Source: Sitta carolinensis (Eukaryota > Chordata > Aves > Passeriformes > Sittidae). From it: DNA of 64,000 bases. The stretch is taken from assembly GCA_032173965.1 (NCBI GenBank), contig CM063283.1, positions 34,945,743 through 35,009,742 of the forward strand, given 5' to 3'. The translations under genes were made by a program, and so were the position numbers. Under the pieces are notes generated by a model. That model saw only the letters and a program-made list of their open reading frames with translations. It made no database searches and was not told the origin of the DNA. Positions 13,928-28,900 of the stretch are shown here, one piece after another. Position 1 is the first letter of the stretch, and every line of letters begins with the position of its first letter.

Positions 13928-16900
13928 AGAAGAAGAACTATTGAAATAGCTATCTGAAAGATAAAGAAGTAGAGCGATTATTTTATTTAAGAATGGCTAG
14001 TTAAACTCTTTAGCTAAGGAAAATATCCAAATTCTGGTGAAAAAGCTGACTAAAGAGAATACTACAGTAGCAAAACTGAGAAGGGGTAATCCCAGGCTGA
14101 TCGATTAGGAGGAATAATAAATTTGAAAATGCGAATCTGGTGAAACTTTCAGCAGCGAATGAAATGTGTGTGTTTAAAAAATCAGAAGCTTGTACTGATG
14201 GTTGTAGGGTATAACAGAAATATTTCCTCATCAATGCATACTTGCCTTACATTTTTTGGAACATTATAATTTTATTGATTATAGAAAAAAGTGAAGTTAT
14301 GCACAGCAGCCATGGGAAACTAGCAACAAACTGTAACTCTTAAGATTGCTGTCTTGTTACTGGCGTTTCAGAATCTGTTAAACCTATTTCTTTTTACTCT
14401 GAGAGCTCTGTTCCAATTTTTTTTCTTCCTTACTGTCTTTCTTTGCTTCTCTTAGGTTCGCAAATTTGTGGCCAAGGACAGTGCAGGGCTTCGTATCCGT
14501 AGCCACCCTTCCCTTCAGAGTGAGCAAATAGGCATAGTGAAAGTCAATGGATCCATCACTTTCATTGACGAGGTAACCAATAAGACATTTCTATTGAAAA
14601 TTGGGCTGAGATGTTAAAGTAATTCATGCAAATAATGGCGTTTTTTCCATGTTTAGATGTTGACATATGCAACTTAAGACCATAAATTGCAAAAATCTAA
14701 ATTTACTAATTTAGTTTTTCAAGCTGTAATTTCCTTTAATTTACTTACTTCAAAACCTATGTAACAAATATTTGAGACTGATACAAGGAAAGAAAATTCC
14801 TAGAGTTCATCTTACAATAACACCTCTTCAGATTTAGTTTTTCACTACTTGCTATTTCAACTCTACACAAAAATTCAGATGTAGGTGTCATTTTCATTAC
14901 ATCTTTCACTTAGAGATCTGAAAGATCACTACTAGTGTGTTAGAGTACTCTGCATGTATTTTTTTAAAAATATAACTTCATATGCAAGGAATATTTTTTG
15001 TGATTTGCCAAGTCATACCAGCAATGGAAAAATGGGAAGTGGGGAATTTATAAAGCTATGAAGGCTTTCTTTTTTCTTTCTTCTTTTATTCAAAGCAATT
15101 CTTATTACTGCATGATCCCATTTAAATTTATCTTCACGCCTTGACTTATAAAAAGATATGCTTCCCCATTGCTTTGGAATTCCGATTTTGTCAATATTCC
15201 TCTTTACATCTACTTATGTTGTATCAGCATTGTAAGAATCATTGCTTCTTTGCTGCTGTTGTCTACCTGAAGTCTGTTAATCCTTCCTAGCTACAGAACA
15301 GTTACAGGAGGGCATGGCTCGTTCTTGTTGCTTGTTTCCCATAGATCCACAATGATGATGGTGTTTGGCTGAGGCTGAATGATGAAACAATAAAGAAGTA
15401 TGTTCCTAACATGAATGGTTACACTGAAGCTTGGTGTCTGTCTTTTAACCAACATCTTGGCAAGAGCCTTCTGGTACCTGTTGACGTAAGTAAAAGGTGC
15501 CTTTGAAAGATATCCAGAAGTACACTCTATCCTCATTACAAGACTTTCTTTAATTAAGGCTGCAAAAAGTCCTGAGGTAAATGATATTTTAATTATCAAA
15601 TACGACCTTATAGGTGTTTGCATTTTGGAGGGCTGCTGTGTAATGAGGGTGGAGTGTAGAAAGGTATGAGGCTTTTTATGTTGAAGCCTTTTCTCCTAGA
15701 AGAGAAAGAGAAAGTCCCCGTTATTGCAGGGACTGCTATAACAAAAACAGAATAGTATTAGATTGTGGTCTGCACTAGGTGTTGTTTCTTATGCTAGATA
15801 GCACTGTCTGTGAAGCGGTGCACTGGTGCCATGATTTCAGAAAAGGTTTGCAGCCTAAAGTGAATCAATGTTATTATTGTTGTTTTTTTTTTTTAAAAAA
15901 ACAGCCAAACAAACAAAAAGTTCTTTAGGCTCTGGTTTTTGTGGATGTTTTTTGTGAGTTTTATACCCAAATCCTTAAGTTATCACTTCATTAGCTAATC
16001 AGAGAATCCCAGAGCTTCAAGACAAACATTGAATTTCTAATGAGAGTAAACGTAATTTATTTGAATAACTTTAATGGTGATCATCATCATTACAGTTTAA
16101 AGGTTACACCTTTTCTGGAAACCAATTATGCCTTTTTGAAACATGTGAAAGACAAAAAAGGAAAAACTGTATTAGCTAAACCAATGTTTCTCAAAAGATT
16201 CATGAAAGTGCAGACCTTTCTGGCTCATCTGTTTTCATGCATTCCCCTGAGTGGGAAGTACCATGTTTTCTTCTGGGCAGAGTGTGAGGATCAGATCTAA
16301 TTGATACTGCAATTTAGATTTGGTTTATTATCTTATCTGAATGAGCTGCTGCTGCAGTTGAAGATAGTTGAGAAATATTTCATTAAATTAAACACTGCAA
16401 CCAGTAATAGCATGCTGTTGATGTTTTTTTGGTTATAGAAGAACTGAGATTATTCCCAGTTCCAGCAAAATTGGGCTATTTGCTAGTAGCTAAATATGGA
16501 AATTCATTATACCCTATGGCTTTTCTGCCAACACTGTTACATGATGTGAATAGGTTATCTTGTCTACAAATTATTTGTTGATATATTTCTATTTGTAGAT
16601 TTCTTTCAGTAGAATCCTTGTTTGGGAAATCATTTTAATTTTGCGATTGGGAAGTAAATTATTTCTGTACTCAAATCAGTCACTCAAATATGCTTGTCTT
16701 CACAGTGTTTTTCTAGTCTGTTGTAGAATATATGAAGACATGGAAAAAATAAGGCTTTGTTTAAAATTTTGCCTGTATTTTTTTTCCTTATAAATTGGTA
16801 GCCATTAGAAAATTGCTGTATTATAATTCCATGAAATATTAATATTTCTGTGCAGTAGTTGAATTTTACCAGTTCGCCTATGGTAAAAGTGATTTCCTCT

Positions 16901-19900
16901 TGACTAAGTAACTTAACTTGAGTAAATATTGTATGTCTCGATGTGTATTATAGTCTGGTAGATTTTTCTTAGTTGTGTGGTTTTTTGTTTTATTTTTAGT
17001 TCAGCTATCTTTAATACCTTTTTACTTGTAGAAGGGAATATTTTTTAGCTCATAGTTGTCTGTGCTTAGCATGAACTTATAGGTTGGCATATTTTGTATA
17101 GCTCTGGTATACATGTAGTTCTAGGGAAGAGCATATGCTGTGCTCCTTGACAGAAGTCTGGAAAGAAATGTCTGCCATAAATAACTGGACATTCAATCTT
17201 GACAGTATATTGCTGAGAATTCAAATTTCATATGAAAAAGGAGGTCAGGTACAGTGAAATGTGAAAAACGACATTCAGTTTTCAAACATTTCATTCTTTG
17301 TCTCTGTAAAGTTCAGCTAAAAGATTATCTCTTGGTTTTGGGACTTTTTAAACACTCCTGTGAATTAATTTTGTTACCATTTAGACTATTAGGAGCTGTT
17401 AGATATGCTTGATTTTTCTTTTAGGTAGCCAGTCACATGTCTTGACTGACACAAGTTAAAAGTCACATGCTTTCTTAGCTTCTACTCTGTTAGCAGCAAC
17501 CAACATAGCAAAGGGACTACGAAAGCAACTCTTACAACAATGCAGGCATGTGCAAGAAATGTGTTTTGAGCTACTTTGAAAAAAGTTTCCTTGCATGGCT
17601 CTCATTTTCAGATTTTTAAGAGGACTTAGCACGTCCTGAAGCTATTTGATTGCATTATGACAATATTTAAGCAGTAAGATTTGTTGGTTTGCTTCCTCAT
17701 AATAAGAGGAAAAAGGAAAAAAAAATAGTTCTCTAAGATTTTATTTCTTAAAGGTGACAAAACGTAAGGTTCAGAGGCTGACTTTTGAATGCCTTTTAAA
17801 ACTTTACAGCGCACTAGTTTAGCATATACTGCTTTCTTACTAGATACTTCCTTTGCACAGATGCTACTTTCTTGGTAGGTGATCACTAGGTTGAAAATAT
17901 TTCAAATTATACTTTTTTTCTCCTAATTGTCCAAAACAAGGACTGTCTGTAACTTAAGAAATTTGATTTTTGCAGTCCTCTAGAGATGAATAACTTGTCA
18001 AAAAGGATGTTCAATTAAGTAAAAAAATGTTAAAGTTTTGTTCGATAAAATTGTGATTTAATTCATGTCTGCTCAATCCTGTTGATTTGGGTAGCCAAAT
18101 GACATGGTGAGCAGAAGGCAGTTAAAAAATGTTGTGATTGTGTGAGATTTTTGGAGCCAAGCTGTTCAACCAGTTTTGGCTTAAAAGGAAGACTGGAGCA
18201 AGTCTTTTGTAGAGGAAGAATCAAATGCCTGAGTTAGGCCATGTATTCCCTTATCGGATAGGTGTCACATTACTTCTACTAGACTCCATTTTCTATTTAA
18301 CTCTGAGTGTGCAGACTTGTCATCTCCAATTACATTGCTTTCTCATGTTTAAATATACAGGCTTTTTATAATTAATCCCTTAAGTAAACAAAATTTCTCA
18401 ATATGTTTTGGAAAACATGTAAAAACCTTTTAAAATAAGTTTTAGTTATTCTGTTTCTTCATTGTGTTATGGAACAGTGAGCGGATGAAAAACAGTAGAG
18501 GTTCTCGGCAGTGTTAACTGGGACCTCTTTTCACCTTGATGTATGTTTTATATCTGCATTTTAGGTATGTTTACTTCTATTAACTAGGTATTTTATGATA
18601 CAGCAAGCTGAATATTCTGGATCTCATAAATGCATTTTCTGTGTTTTTATCAGAGGTATTATATTTGAAGATAAATGATCATAGGAAAGGAGACATCCAT
18701 GGTAGTTACCAGGTTTCATTTATTTGAGCTGTGGACATTTACCTTCTTAGAAAGTCTTCAGCTCTTCTTTTGTTGCCCTTGTCCTTTCACAAGGAACTGC
18801 TTTACAGCCCCTGATCTGAAATTGTGCATCCAATTCGTTTGTAGGTAATACAGTTATCGTGAATTTAATTGATTGTGAATTTAACAGTTTGTGATTTTGG
18901 ATAGGCTGTTTCCATCTCTGGTAGTTATTTTCCTTCTGTCTTAGGATGTTCAGGTATCTGTTTTTGAAAAAATACTTGCAAAATTCCTTATGCAGACAGT
19001 TGTTTATTCATGGCTACGCATGGTACTTAGTAGAAAGGTACATACAGTACAGAACAGTGAACATTAGAAAGAAATAGAAATTTATCTTGGTTGAGCTCTG
19101 GAACTTGTCTTTTAAAAAATCACATTCTAAGTAAGTTCTCATTACTTCATTTAAAATTTAAAACTTTATAAGAAGGAATATTTTACCCTGATGTCCAGCT
19201 ACAACATTACATTCCCCAGCCACCACAGGCAATCGAGGACTGAGAAACTGCAAGTTTATCAAACCATTATTGCAATGGAAGAAAGAATCAAAATTACTAT
19301 GTAGACTCCAGTGCTTGATCTCGGAACCTCAGAAAGCTGAATGTTCTGTGGAAACACTGAAAGACAAAAGATTTCTACCATTGATTTAAGCATGATGGAA
19401 AGCAATTGGAGAGTAAGACTGTTGGATAAAGTGTCAAGATGGCTGTTTAAGATTAGTTAGTTTTGAAAAATAACTGGTGTTTTAAATACTTCCTTTATGG
19501 TCCAATGATTTTTCATGGCAAAACAAATTATTTTTTTTTAATCTCTGAAATTTAAAATTTATTGGGAAAAGTATGAATTTCTAAAATTAGTTTATATCTT
19601 AGAAGGTCAAGTCTTGAAGGGAAAGCATTAGCTAAATCTACAGATAATAGCATAAAGGCTAAATTCAAAACTTCTATCTAGTAGTTTCTTCAGAATTAAA
19701 CCTTCCTTCTCAAATAGATGGCTGGTCATCTAAACTGGTGTACAGTGTTGTAATAGCCAGGAAGCTCTGAAGCTCACAGGGCAAAGGAGAGCTTCTAGTT
19801 TGATCTTCTTGGTGTTTCTAAGCCAGCATGGTCCCACTTCACTGCTGTTGGTTTCCCTTGCGTGTTTTACACACAGAGCTCTACAATGTGGAAAAATAGA

Positions 19901-22900
19901 TCTTTTAAATGATACCTAAATATTTTAGGTATGGATAGTCCATGTTTCTCCATGCAAGTCCTGAGAAAAAAGGAGATATGCTGCAAAGTAATAGAATCCA
20001 ACTAATAGAATAATTTAAGTAAGTTAGATGTCTATGAAGAACACTCATTAGGCATATGTAGGCTTTTTATATTTGCCATAGTTTTATGCCAAATTTGGCA
20101 TATTTGGTTAAGCCTTTATTTGGTTAAAAGCCTTTATTTGATTATCTTCCTATCAAACACCTTCCCCACCTTCCCCATTGCTCCAGAGCGTGTATCACTA
20201 GTGCATTGCTACCTCCTTCAGTGCTGGGTAAATTCTAAAGAAATGCTGGTGGTGTGACGATTTCCCTCTCTGTCGAAATGGCAGATAATTTGTCTTATTG
20301 AAACTTGATGTTTACAAGCTGTGTATAGTAGATGATTTGCTTCTCTCATGTGATGAAAGTCTAGATTTACTTACTTTTAACATGTTAGTACTTTTTCAAG
20401 GAATAAAGATGAAGCATGCCAAGGGCGTTTTGTACTTGTTTCTGCCTGAAAGGATTTACTGCCTTAGCTACTGTTAAATTTTAATGTGGCTTCTGAGCAG
20501 GGATTTAATTTGGTTCCCATATCAGGATGGGATAGGGAACTAGATTTTGATACTTCTGTTCCTAGAGATGAAATGGTTACTTTGTCGAAGGGATTCCATC
20601 ATAAATGCCATAAATATGATTATTAATACTGCTACATGTACACTATTCTTTCATTTGACAGAAACAGTGAAAATTTCTTTGAAATGAGTAAAAACTAGCT
20701 TATGGAGTAAAGATGGCTTCTTTTTCATGTTTTCCAGTGGTTAAAAAATGCTGTCCTCACTGTTTTGTGGGAGGAAGAATTAAACAGAACAGCAGTGCTT
20801 ATTTCTATGGTGTGGGCAATTGGTTATAAAATTAGTGATGGCATTCTGGCAGCTGTGTTTGGTTTATGATTATTCATAACAAACTAGTTAATGCATTGTA
20901 TGTTTTACAAAACTAATGAAATCCTAGCAATTCTTCTTCATATAGCACTGAAATTTTTGGCTCCAGTAAAAAGTACAATTTTGATGTGCAAACTGGTGAA
21001 ATCATGCTCTGCAAATGAACTCCTTTCAGCAACAGCGAGCTTAGCCCTTCTGCATCTCCTCAGTTCTGACTGGGTGACTAAAATTCCATGTGTACTTGTC
21101 CTGCACTGGTTGAAATCATCTTTCAGAACAGGAGACCATCTTGCTAGAAAACTGGTCTGTGATGGGACCAACTACTGTTTCTTTCTAACAGAAATATCAG
21201 ATTTTTCTGTGTGCAAAGTCTCAAGCATTATAAGAGATGTCTGGCTCTTAATTTCAGTAAATGGCATGACACACTACATCCATTTTGAGCTTTTGACATA
21301 CTAAATGGTTTCTGTGTAATGGATGATTTGCCATGGTAGCAATGGACTTAGGTGACTTGATTAGGAAAACAAAGCTTTCCCCTTTTGCAAAGCATTCTAC
21401 CAGTAAATTTACTTGAGGAGAAAAGTTTGCATTATAGTACCTTGAGCTTCTTCCTCCAGTATTTCTTTGTTCCCATTTCTTTGTTGATATATGTCTTTTT
21501 TTTTTTCAAACTTTGTTGCTCAGAATGTCTTTAATGCTAGCCAAGGAGTAAGGGATTTGGACTTTTTTTCATGGACTTCCAAAGCTTTACCCCCTAAGGT
21601 GAGTTAACTTACAGGAACAGTCACACTATCTTATGTTTTCAGAATGCATCTTATGACTGAACTTTATGCTAAATGTTCTTTGAAGTCTGTTTTACTGTGA
21701 ATTATTTTTATAGGAAGTAGCAGATTTGCATTCAGTGCTGTATCTGTGTCTCTTTCTTCTAAAATGAGAAAGAAATACCAGGGCAGAGTACTGAATTTTT
21801 ATTAGTTCATAAGTATCACTCTCCTTTTTAACAAACCAAATCAGAAATTCAGAGAGGTGGCCTGGTAACATAACAAAGCCTTTCATTCTCCCTTAGAGCA
21901 GAATTTACTGCTAAATTTTTTTCTCTTCTTGGAGGCTCCACATACAGTTGCAGCATCTAATAAGATGATATTTGTATCAGTAAAGCCATAAAGATATTTA
22001 ATCAATATTCTGCCCATTCTTCATGGTTTTTTTTAATTATTTAATTCTTGGAACAAGATATGTTATGTACAATTAAGCTGTTTAAATTGACTGTAGAAGC
22101 GTTTGTCTGAATACCGGTTCTGTACTGTTTTGAGAAGGATTTTTTTGTATGAACTTTGTAATGAAGACAGTAATGTGTAGTACATTTTGTTTCAGAGATT
22201 TTAAAACTTGTCCCCTGATTCTTTTTCCCCAGAATAGCAGACTTTATTATGTCGAGATCTAAACTACATTTAAATTGTCTTTTTTTTTTTACAAACCCAT
22301 TTGCCTTAGCTTGCATTAACTTGCTTTGTAAGTTACATATTTACATAACAGAATCATTTTTGTATAAAGGCTTGAAAATAACTGCTGTATTAGTCTGGAC
22401 ACAGTGCACAGACTTCCATACCAAAAAAAGCTGAAAACATGATAATTAAGGAGATCAGAGGAAAATGCATTCATTTAAAAGTAAATCAAGTAACCAGAAG
22501 TTTGGTCTAAATCTGACAAAAAAAGTGTTCTTTCTCACAGCAGGAAATGAACTCCTGGAAGGTGTCTTTGAGAGATTGTCAAGGCAGAAAGCATCAGCAT
22601 ATTCAGAAGAAATTTAATTCAGAGAAATCATAAACAAAGACTAAAGAGAATAGGGTATACTCTGTAACATCCATAATAAAAAGGTTTTAAATGCCATTGG
22701 TATGTAAGGGACACGCCACTAGTAAAGATGTTTATGTTGCTTCTAAAGAGCATCTTCTGTTGCTGAACACAGTAGGCTGAATGAGGTGAACCACTGGTTT
22801 CATCCAGTAGGACATTATGTAGTTCATAACTTTCAGAGGTTCCTTTTAAAGCACCTGTGACTTGCAGTATAATAGAACTTGCTCCTGCTTCTTACTTGCA

Positions 22901-25900
22901 TTCTCTGGAAATAAATGCGCATTTATTATTCCCATTCCTCATGGGTTTTGATACAAAAGCCTTTTGGTTAAGCTGTTGCTGGCTGAAAAATCTATGCTAA
23001 CTTTCCTTTCAGTAGCTACCACTTTTTTTTGTAAGAAATTTAAGGTGTTTTCTAATTTCAGGTTTGGATATATATTTCATTGCCAAATAGTACAAGGCGA
23101 AATAGATTTGCAGGCCTTTTTTATTGTCATTGTGGAAACAATAAATACACACTAATACTTACATGTGCATTTAAATGTCTATGGTATTGCTATTCCTATT
23201 TGTCATTGTTTTTCCTTGACTCTAAATTAACAATATATTCTAAATGTGAAAACAAAAAAGAAGCATGTCATATGGAGAGAGATAATATTGAAATTCCCTT
23301 TCCATGGCCCCTGACTTGAATAAAATTTCACAAATTGAGCAGGAGGAATGAAGGTGTATCCTGAGAAATGTAAGCTAGGATGAAGGTTTAGTTGAAAGCA
23401 GTTAGATTAAATAATTTGTATCTAATGCTTGATATGAGCTATTATTTTTTTATAAATGGTTACATTTATACCAATTTTGCTTTAAGGGTAATGTCAAGAG
23501 TAATTCAATTAATATGCAATTTAGAAGTAGTTGTTCAGCACTGCACACTAAAATTACAATGTAACTAAGATCTCCTTTAGCTTTGAAATTTGCCTTTCGT
23601 AGTCTTGAAGTATTTCTTATCTCAGTAGTTTAAAGGTGGTATTAATAGCTTTTATTCTGTTCTGTTTTGCCTTTTTTTTTTTTAATTTCTCAGGAATCTA
23701 GGTCTAATGCTGATGATTTTTTCAAAGACATAAATTCACACTGCCCACAGGAAGCAGTGATGCAAGAACAAGATATGCCATTCCTTCGAGGTGGACCTGG
23801 AGTGTACAAGGTAGTGAAGACTGGCCCATCAGGTCACAACATCAGAAGCTGCCCTAACCTTAGAGGTATCCCAATTGGAATGTTAGTTCTGGGAAACAAA
23901 GTCAAGGCAGTGGGCGAGGTATGGATCCTTGTAGCTTCAGTTCATGTCTTCATAGATACCAGTATATAACAGTAGTAACTGCAACAAAAGAATCTGCCTC
24001 TGTACAGGTTTGCTTTTTCCCTCCTCACGATAAATACTGGCCTTTGAACTTGGTTTCTATTATAAGTACTAATGCCTCTCGCCTTTTTGCATTTATTGGA
24101 ATAATGTTAAAATTGCACTGGAGTTATGTCTGCTTGCTTATGTATTTCTGTTACAGTATTCCTTACAAAATTGTGTTTCTTGATCTATTCTTTGAAAGAA
24201 TTGTTTCATTGACCAAATGTTTTCCTAGGACCTAACCATTTAACAAATTCCTCTTTCTCTGTACTGTACTGATTGTATGAATTTGTTTACTTGCTGAAAT
24301 ATTATTATTTTTCTGGGTTGTCCAGTTGTGGTGTTTTATGGTTATGAAGGGCTTAAGGATGAAGTGTGTCATGCTATTTCCTAAATATAATATCAGGAAC
24401 AAAATTAATACTCATAAAAACTTTTCATGTATATCTTGGTATTATAATACTCCTGTTGCCACCATTGATTAGAAGGTATATCTTGGTGACTGTTTCCCTC
24501 AAGTTTTATTTAGGCTTATGTGGATTTTCTGAAGTTGTGGTGTTGGTGTTTTGCTACTTCTGAACATAAATGGGTCTAAAATTTTTGGGATTACTCCTAA
24601 ATGTAAATGTGCCATAAATAGGTTTGGTACTTCAGTCTGCCTCAGCCTGTGGCCTTAATTTAAGAAACTTTTTTATTTAACCTTTACTTTCTAATAGGAA
24701 GATTGAAATTTAATCTGTTTTCCAGATATTATAAGTAGTTGCTGAATCATACTACTGAATTACTTGAGGAGTCAATAAATTTTGCTTTTTTTGTGTGTGT
24801 GCATCAGGTGACTAATTCAGAAGGTACGTGGGTGCAAATGGATAAGAACAGCATGGTAGAGTTCTGTGAAAGTGATGAAGGCGAGGCATGGTCATTAGCT
24901 AGAGACAGAGGTGGAAACCAGTACCTCCGACATGAAGATGGCAAGTGGTTGTTTTCTTTTTTTTAAATGAACTTAGAAAAAAATAAGCAGTCTAAATGGG
25001 AGAAATAAAGAAGGATCTGAGTTTTGAACAGGTATAATGTTAGCTTATATATTTTCATTTGAGTTATTTTGCACAGTTGGATGTAAAAGTTGTTTATAAA
25101 CATTCTTTAAATGATTTTTTAAGAAAACAGTTAAAATACTTCCATATGATATCTTCTGTACCAGTTACAGTTACAGACAATATTTTAACCATCTTTTTTC
25201 TTTTAGCCCTGGAGTTAATTTTTTATGCATCTGTTTTCCAAAAGGTGTCTTCCTGAAAAGCTTTGACCTCAGCAGTCATATTCTGCTTGTGTTTTTAGGT
25301 CACACTTACTGTTTGCATCTTACTTGTTCATTTCATCAGAGTCTTTGCATTTTTCTGGTTTTGACATTTGGTGCTGAAATTCATTTCACACATAGATACT
25401 TTAACAATTCCCGTCATATTATTATAACAAAGCAATTCCTTGCTAATACATAAGTGTTTTCTGTAGACTGTTGTGGCTTGACTTTCAGGTATAAAACCTT
25501 CTGCAAAGAAGGGAAATAATGAAGAGTTTTTCATTAAATTTATAAACATTTACATATTACTTCAAACACTATGGAAATCATAGCTTTTCTGTTACTAGTT
25601 GTCTTATAATGTCAAGTTCTGAGATGCTTGAAGAGCCCAAGTAGATTCCAGAAACGAAATAAATTGTGAATTGGAACAGTACCTTATTGTTTAAAGCACA
25701 TGTATTCAATAATAGGGTTGATAAATTAATTTTTTCTATTTTTATACAGGGGTGTCTGCTTTTCCAGTAGAAAATAATTTCTCTGAAATTAATACATTAG
25801 GCAAGTGCAAAAAATTCCCATTCCAGAGTGTTAATTTTGAGAAATACATTTAAGTAACTTGACAGTATTTTGCATTTTTAAGTAGTCTTTTCATCTTCAG

Positions 25901-28900
25901 TAACTGACCTATCATTTCATATTTTCTTAAATTTCTCAAAGTATATGTGTACTAAGAATGAATTTACAAATCAGAAAGATTTTAAACAAGACCCTTGTTT
26001 GAAGGGTCTTCAGATTCTTGATACTTATGCACTATTACTGAAGAACATCTTCCAGTATAGCATTGCTCTCACAGAAAAACAGAAATGGAAGCTCCAGGCT
26101 TTGAGGACAAAACTCTGTAGTAGGATTTCTGCAATACAGCTCATAGGATTACCATCTTAGAATCTTTCTGATATGAATCCCATGCCTCAATATACCAGCT
26201 TTTAGTCTTTGCTGGATGAGTCTCTTTTTACAGGTAGGGTGAAGATGGATGTCTTTTGTGCACCTAGCTAAAGCAGTTTAAGCAGTTACCAGTGCAATTA
26301 CTGAGAATTTTCAACCTGTTCTAGTTTCCTAGTCCACCTCAGTGCCATGTAAAACTGATGCACTTAAGCCATATCTGGAAGTTATTTTCAACTGATTTGT
26401 TTTATTTGCCATGAAATTATTTAGAAATTAATAGCATCATCTTCACAATACATTCAAATTTTCATTATTTAATAAAATTGCAATTAAATTCTCATAATGA
26501 GGTAGGATTTCTGTCAGAGACTAGGCAAAAGTTTGAATAGCTAGATCTGTTGCCGGGTATCCAGTTAAAATAAAAGATCAAGATCTAAAGTAGCCTCTGT
26601 TTGAAAAAACTCTAGATCCTTTCTTTTATAAGCTGACTTTAAATTTCTAGCTTTCTCCCTTGTAATTTGTTTTTAATTTTAGTATGTTAACTTTGTATTC
26701 TGAAATGCAATTTTTTAAAAAATACTTTTTGAAGAGTTGTGATTTTTTTTATTTGTTCCATGTTAACTTTAGTACATTGACCAAAAAAAAAAAATTCAAG
26801 GTGCCAGCTCAAGCTTTTGAACCTGCATTTGGGATATTTCTTCTGAATGCTTTCTTATATATCATCGGTTGGAATGGTATTTTTGACCACTTTAAGTCAG
26901 TAATTTCTCTGTAAATCTAAATAGTCAAGTGCATTCTGTCTCATTTATTTTAATTCTACTGTAGTTTTGAATATTATGAAATACTCCAGGTTGGTATGGG
27001 TTGGAGGTTGTTTTTGTGTCCTGCTGAAAGCATAATTATAGTCAGGAAAAAAAGTCTTGTGTCCCATGAACTATCAGGGGTAGCCACAATTAAATGTTTA
27101 TTGGCTCTGAGTTTGTCACTCTGAACAGTTCTTTCTCCACCTTGCTTTGTCAAAGGGATTTTAACACTTACTGTCCAAAGAGTAAACACTGCTGAATGAT
27201 GTTACTGGAAAAAAAACAAGTGTCAAATAATGGCATAGCTGGCAACAACTCAGTCAAACAAATAACAGTCTACATGGTATTAAGTCCTCTGTCTTTATAT
27301 TTTTCAAGCATGAGTTCTGAAGAACAGATGTGGGTTTTTTGAAGAGAATTTAATCGAGAGGAAGAGTGCTATCAATAGAAATAAATATCGCTCTTTTGCT
27401 TTGTGACTCATCTTTCTAATGTAAATCTGTTACTAAGAGGTCTAACTACGAAGTGATGTGGTTTTTTTACAGAACAAGTCCTTCTAGATCAGAATGTGCA
27501 GACTCCTCCCCCAAGTCCTTTTTCAATACAAGCTTTCAGTAAGGGGACAAGCTGTAGTAATGGACAAGGGTTTGATTATGGCCTTGGAAATAACAAAGGT
27601 ATGTCTTTACATACATATTTTTTAAAAATATGTTTATCTTAACTTTGCTTATATTTTATTACTCATTTTCTGCTTTTTTAGACACCACAGGTCCTGTCCA
27701 AAGCAGTAGTATGATAAATTGCAAAGTGTTTTTGTCTCTGCTTTAGTTTCTCTTAGTCTAAGCATTCTATATAAAAAGGATCAATGAAGATTTGGAAGTT
27801 AGTTGTGGATTTCTGTAGTTGTAGGCACAAAACTGAAATGCTGAAATAAAAAATACATGTAAAACAAGATTAGAAAACTATTTGATACAAAAAGCACATA
27901 TTTTTAAAAGTCTGGAAACATTTGTCATCTTTCTTAACAATGTTTAAGTGCCTTTAATGGGTCAACAAGATAAAACATACCATTTAAAATTTGTTGTGAA
28001 ATTAAAAAAAGAAGTTCTAAAACTGAAGTTACCTTCCATCACTTGGATACCAGTTACAACTGTGGGGAAATAAATAAAATCTTTCTTTTACTGATATAAA
28101 ATAATTGTTTCTCTTGATTGTGGTTTATTATGTTGGCAAGATCTAAATAAATGCATAAAAGCCATCATAATAAACTCAATCTACAAGCCTTCTGTTAATT
28201 TCTTGGTTAGTTTTTTAGCAGATTTAATAATACAGAAGGGACTTTGATTAAGATAGAGGTTCTTGAGAAATATTCCTGAAACATGGAGCTCTGTCATTGT
28301 ATTCTTCTATTGCTATAGTCTATGCCACTATAGAGGGGCCTAAGGTGTGCTATGTGTTTTTTAGCATCAGCATATATTTCTTCATGGTATCCTAAATAAA
28401 ATAACTTAAAACTTACTTTAAAGGAGAGAAGATTAGGAAAATAATTTTTCCTAAATAGTCTAGTCCATTAATGTCACAACTTGAAATAGTTTTAGATCAT
28501 TTTACAGTGTTTTTTGTGTAGAGAGTGGTTTGTACTTGACCATGCATTGTCATAGGAAACCCTGTTTTTTTTGGACAAAGGCTGGATAAGTTGAAGTATT
28601 TTCCTTTTGTTTTATAGAGCCTTTTAAACTTTCTTTTCTCACTTCATCCATACTCATTTCAGAGTAATGGTGAAATCACAAAAGCGGAAGTATCTAAGAT
28701 GCAGGCAATATTACAGCTTGTCTCTCAGTGTCAATTGTGGAATAGTGCAGAAATATTATCTGTTCCTTTTTCTGCAGAAACATATTAAGACAACAATTTT
28801 TTTCTTCTAAGATAAAATCTTAGAGATGAATATACTATGTTAACAGGCATCCTGATTTCTGAAGACATTGTGATTCTATTTACTATATCTTAAACAGTTT

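Noticed and set aside
19912..19932. 9-bp inverted repeat atacctaaa / tttaggtat with a 3-base spacer
   Set aside because: Too short to stand out in 64 kb of AT-rich sequence; no neighbouring signal.
20891..21304. 137-codon open frame on the + strand in an intron
   Set aside because: No protein features, domain or splice context are recognisable; a few open stretches of this length are expected in 64 kb, and a minus-strand frame overlaps it.
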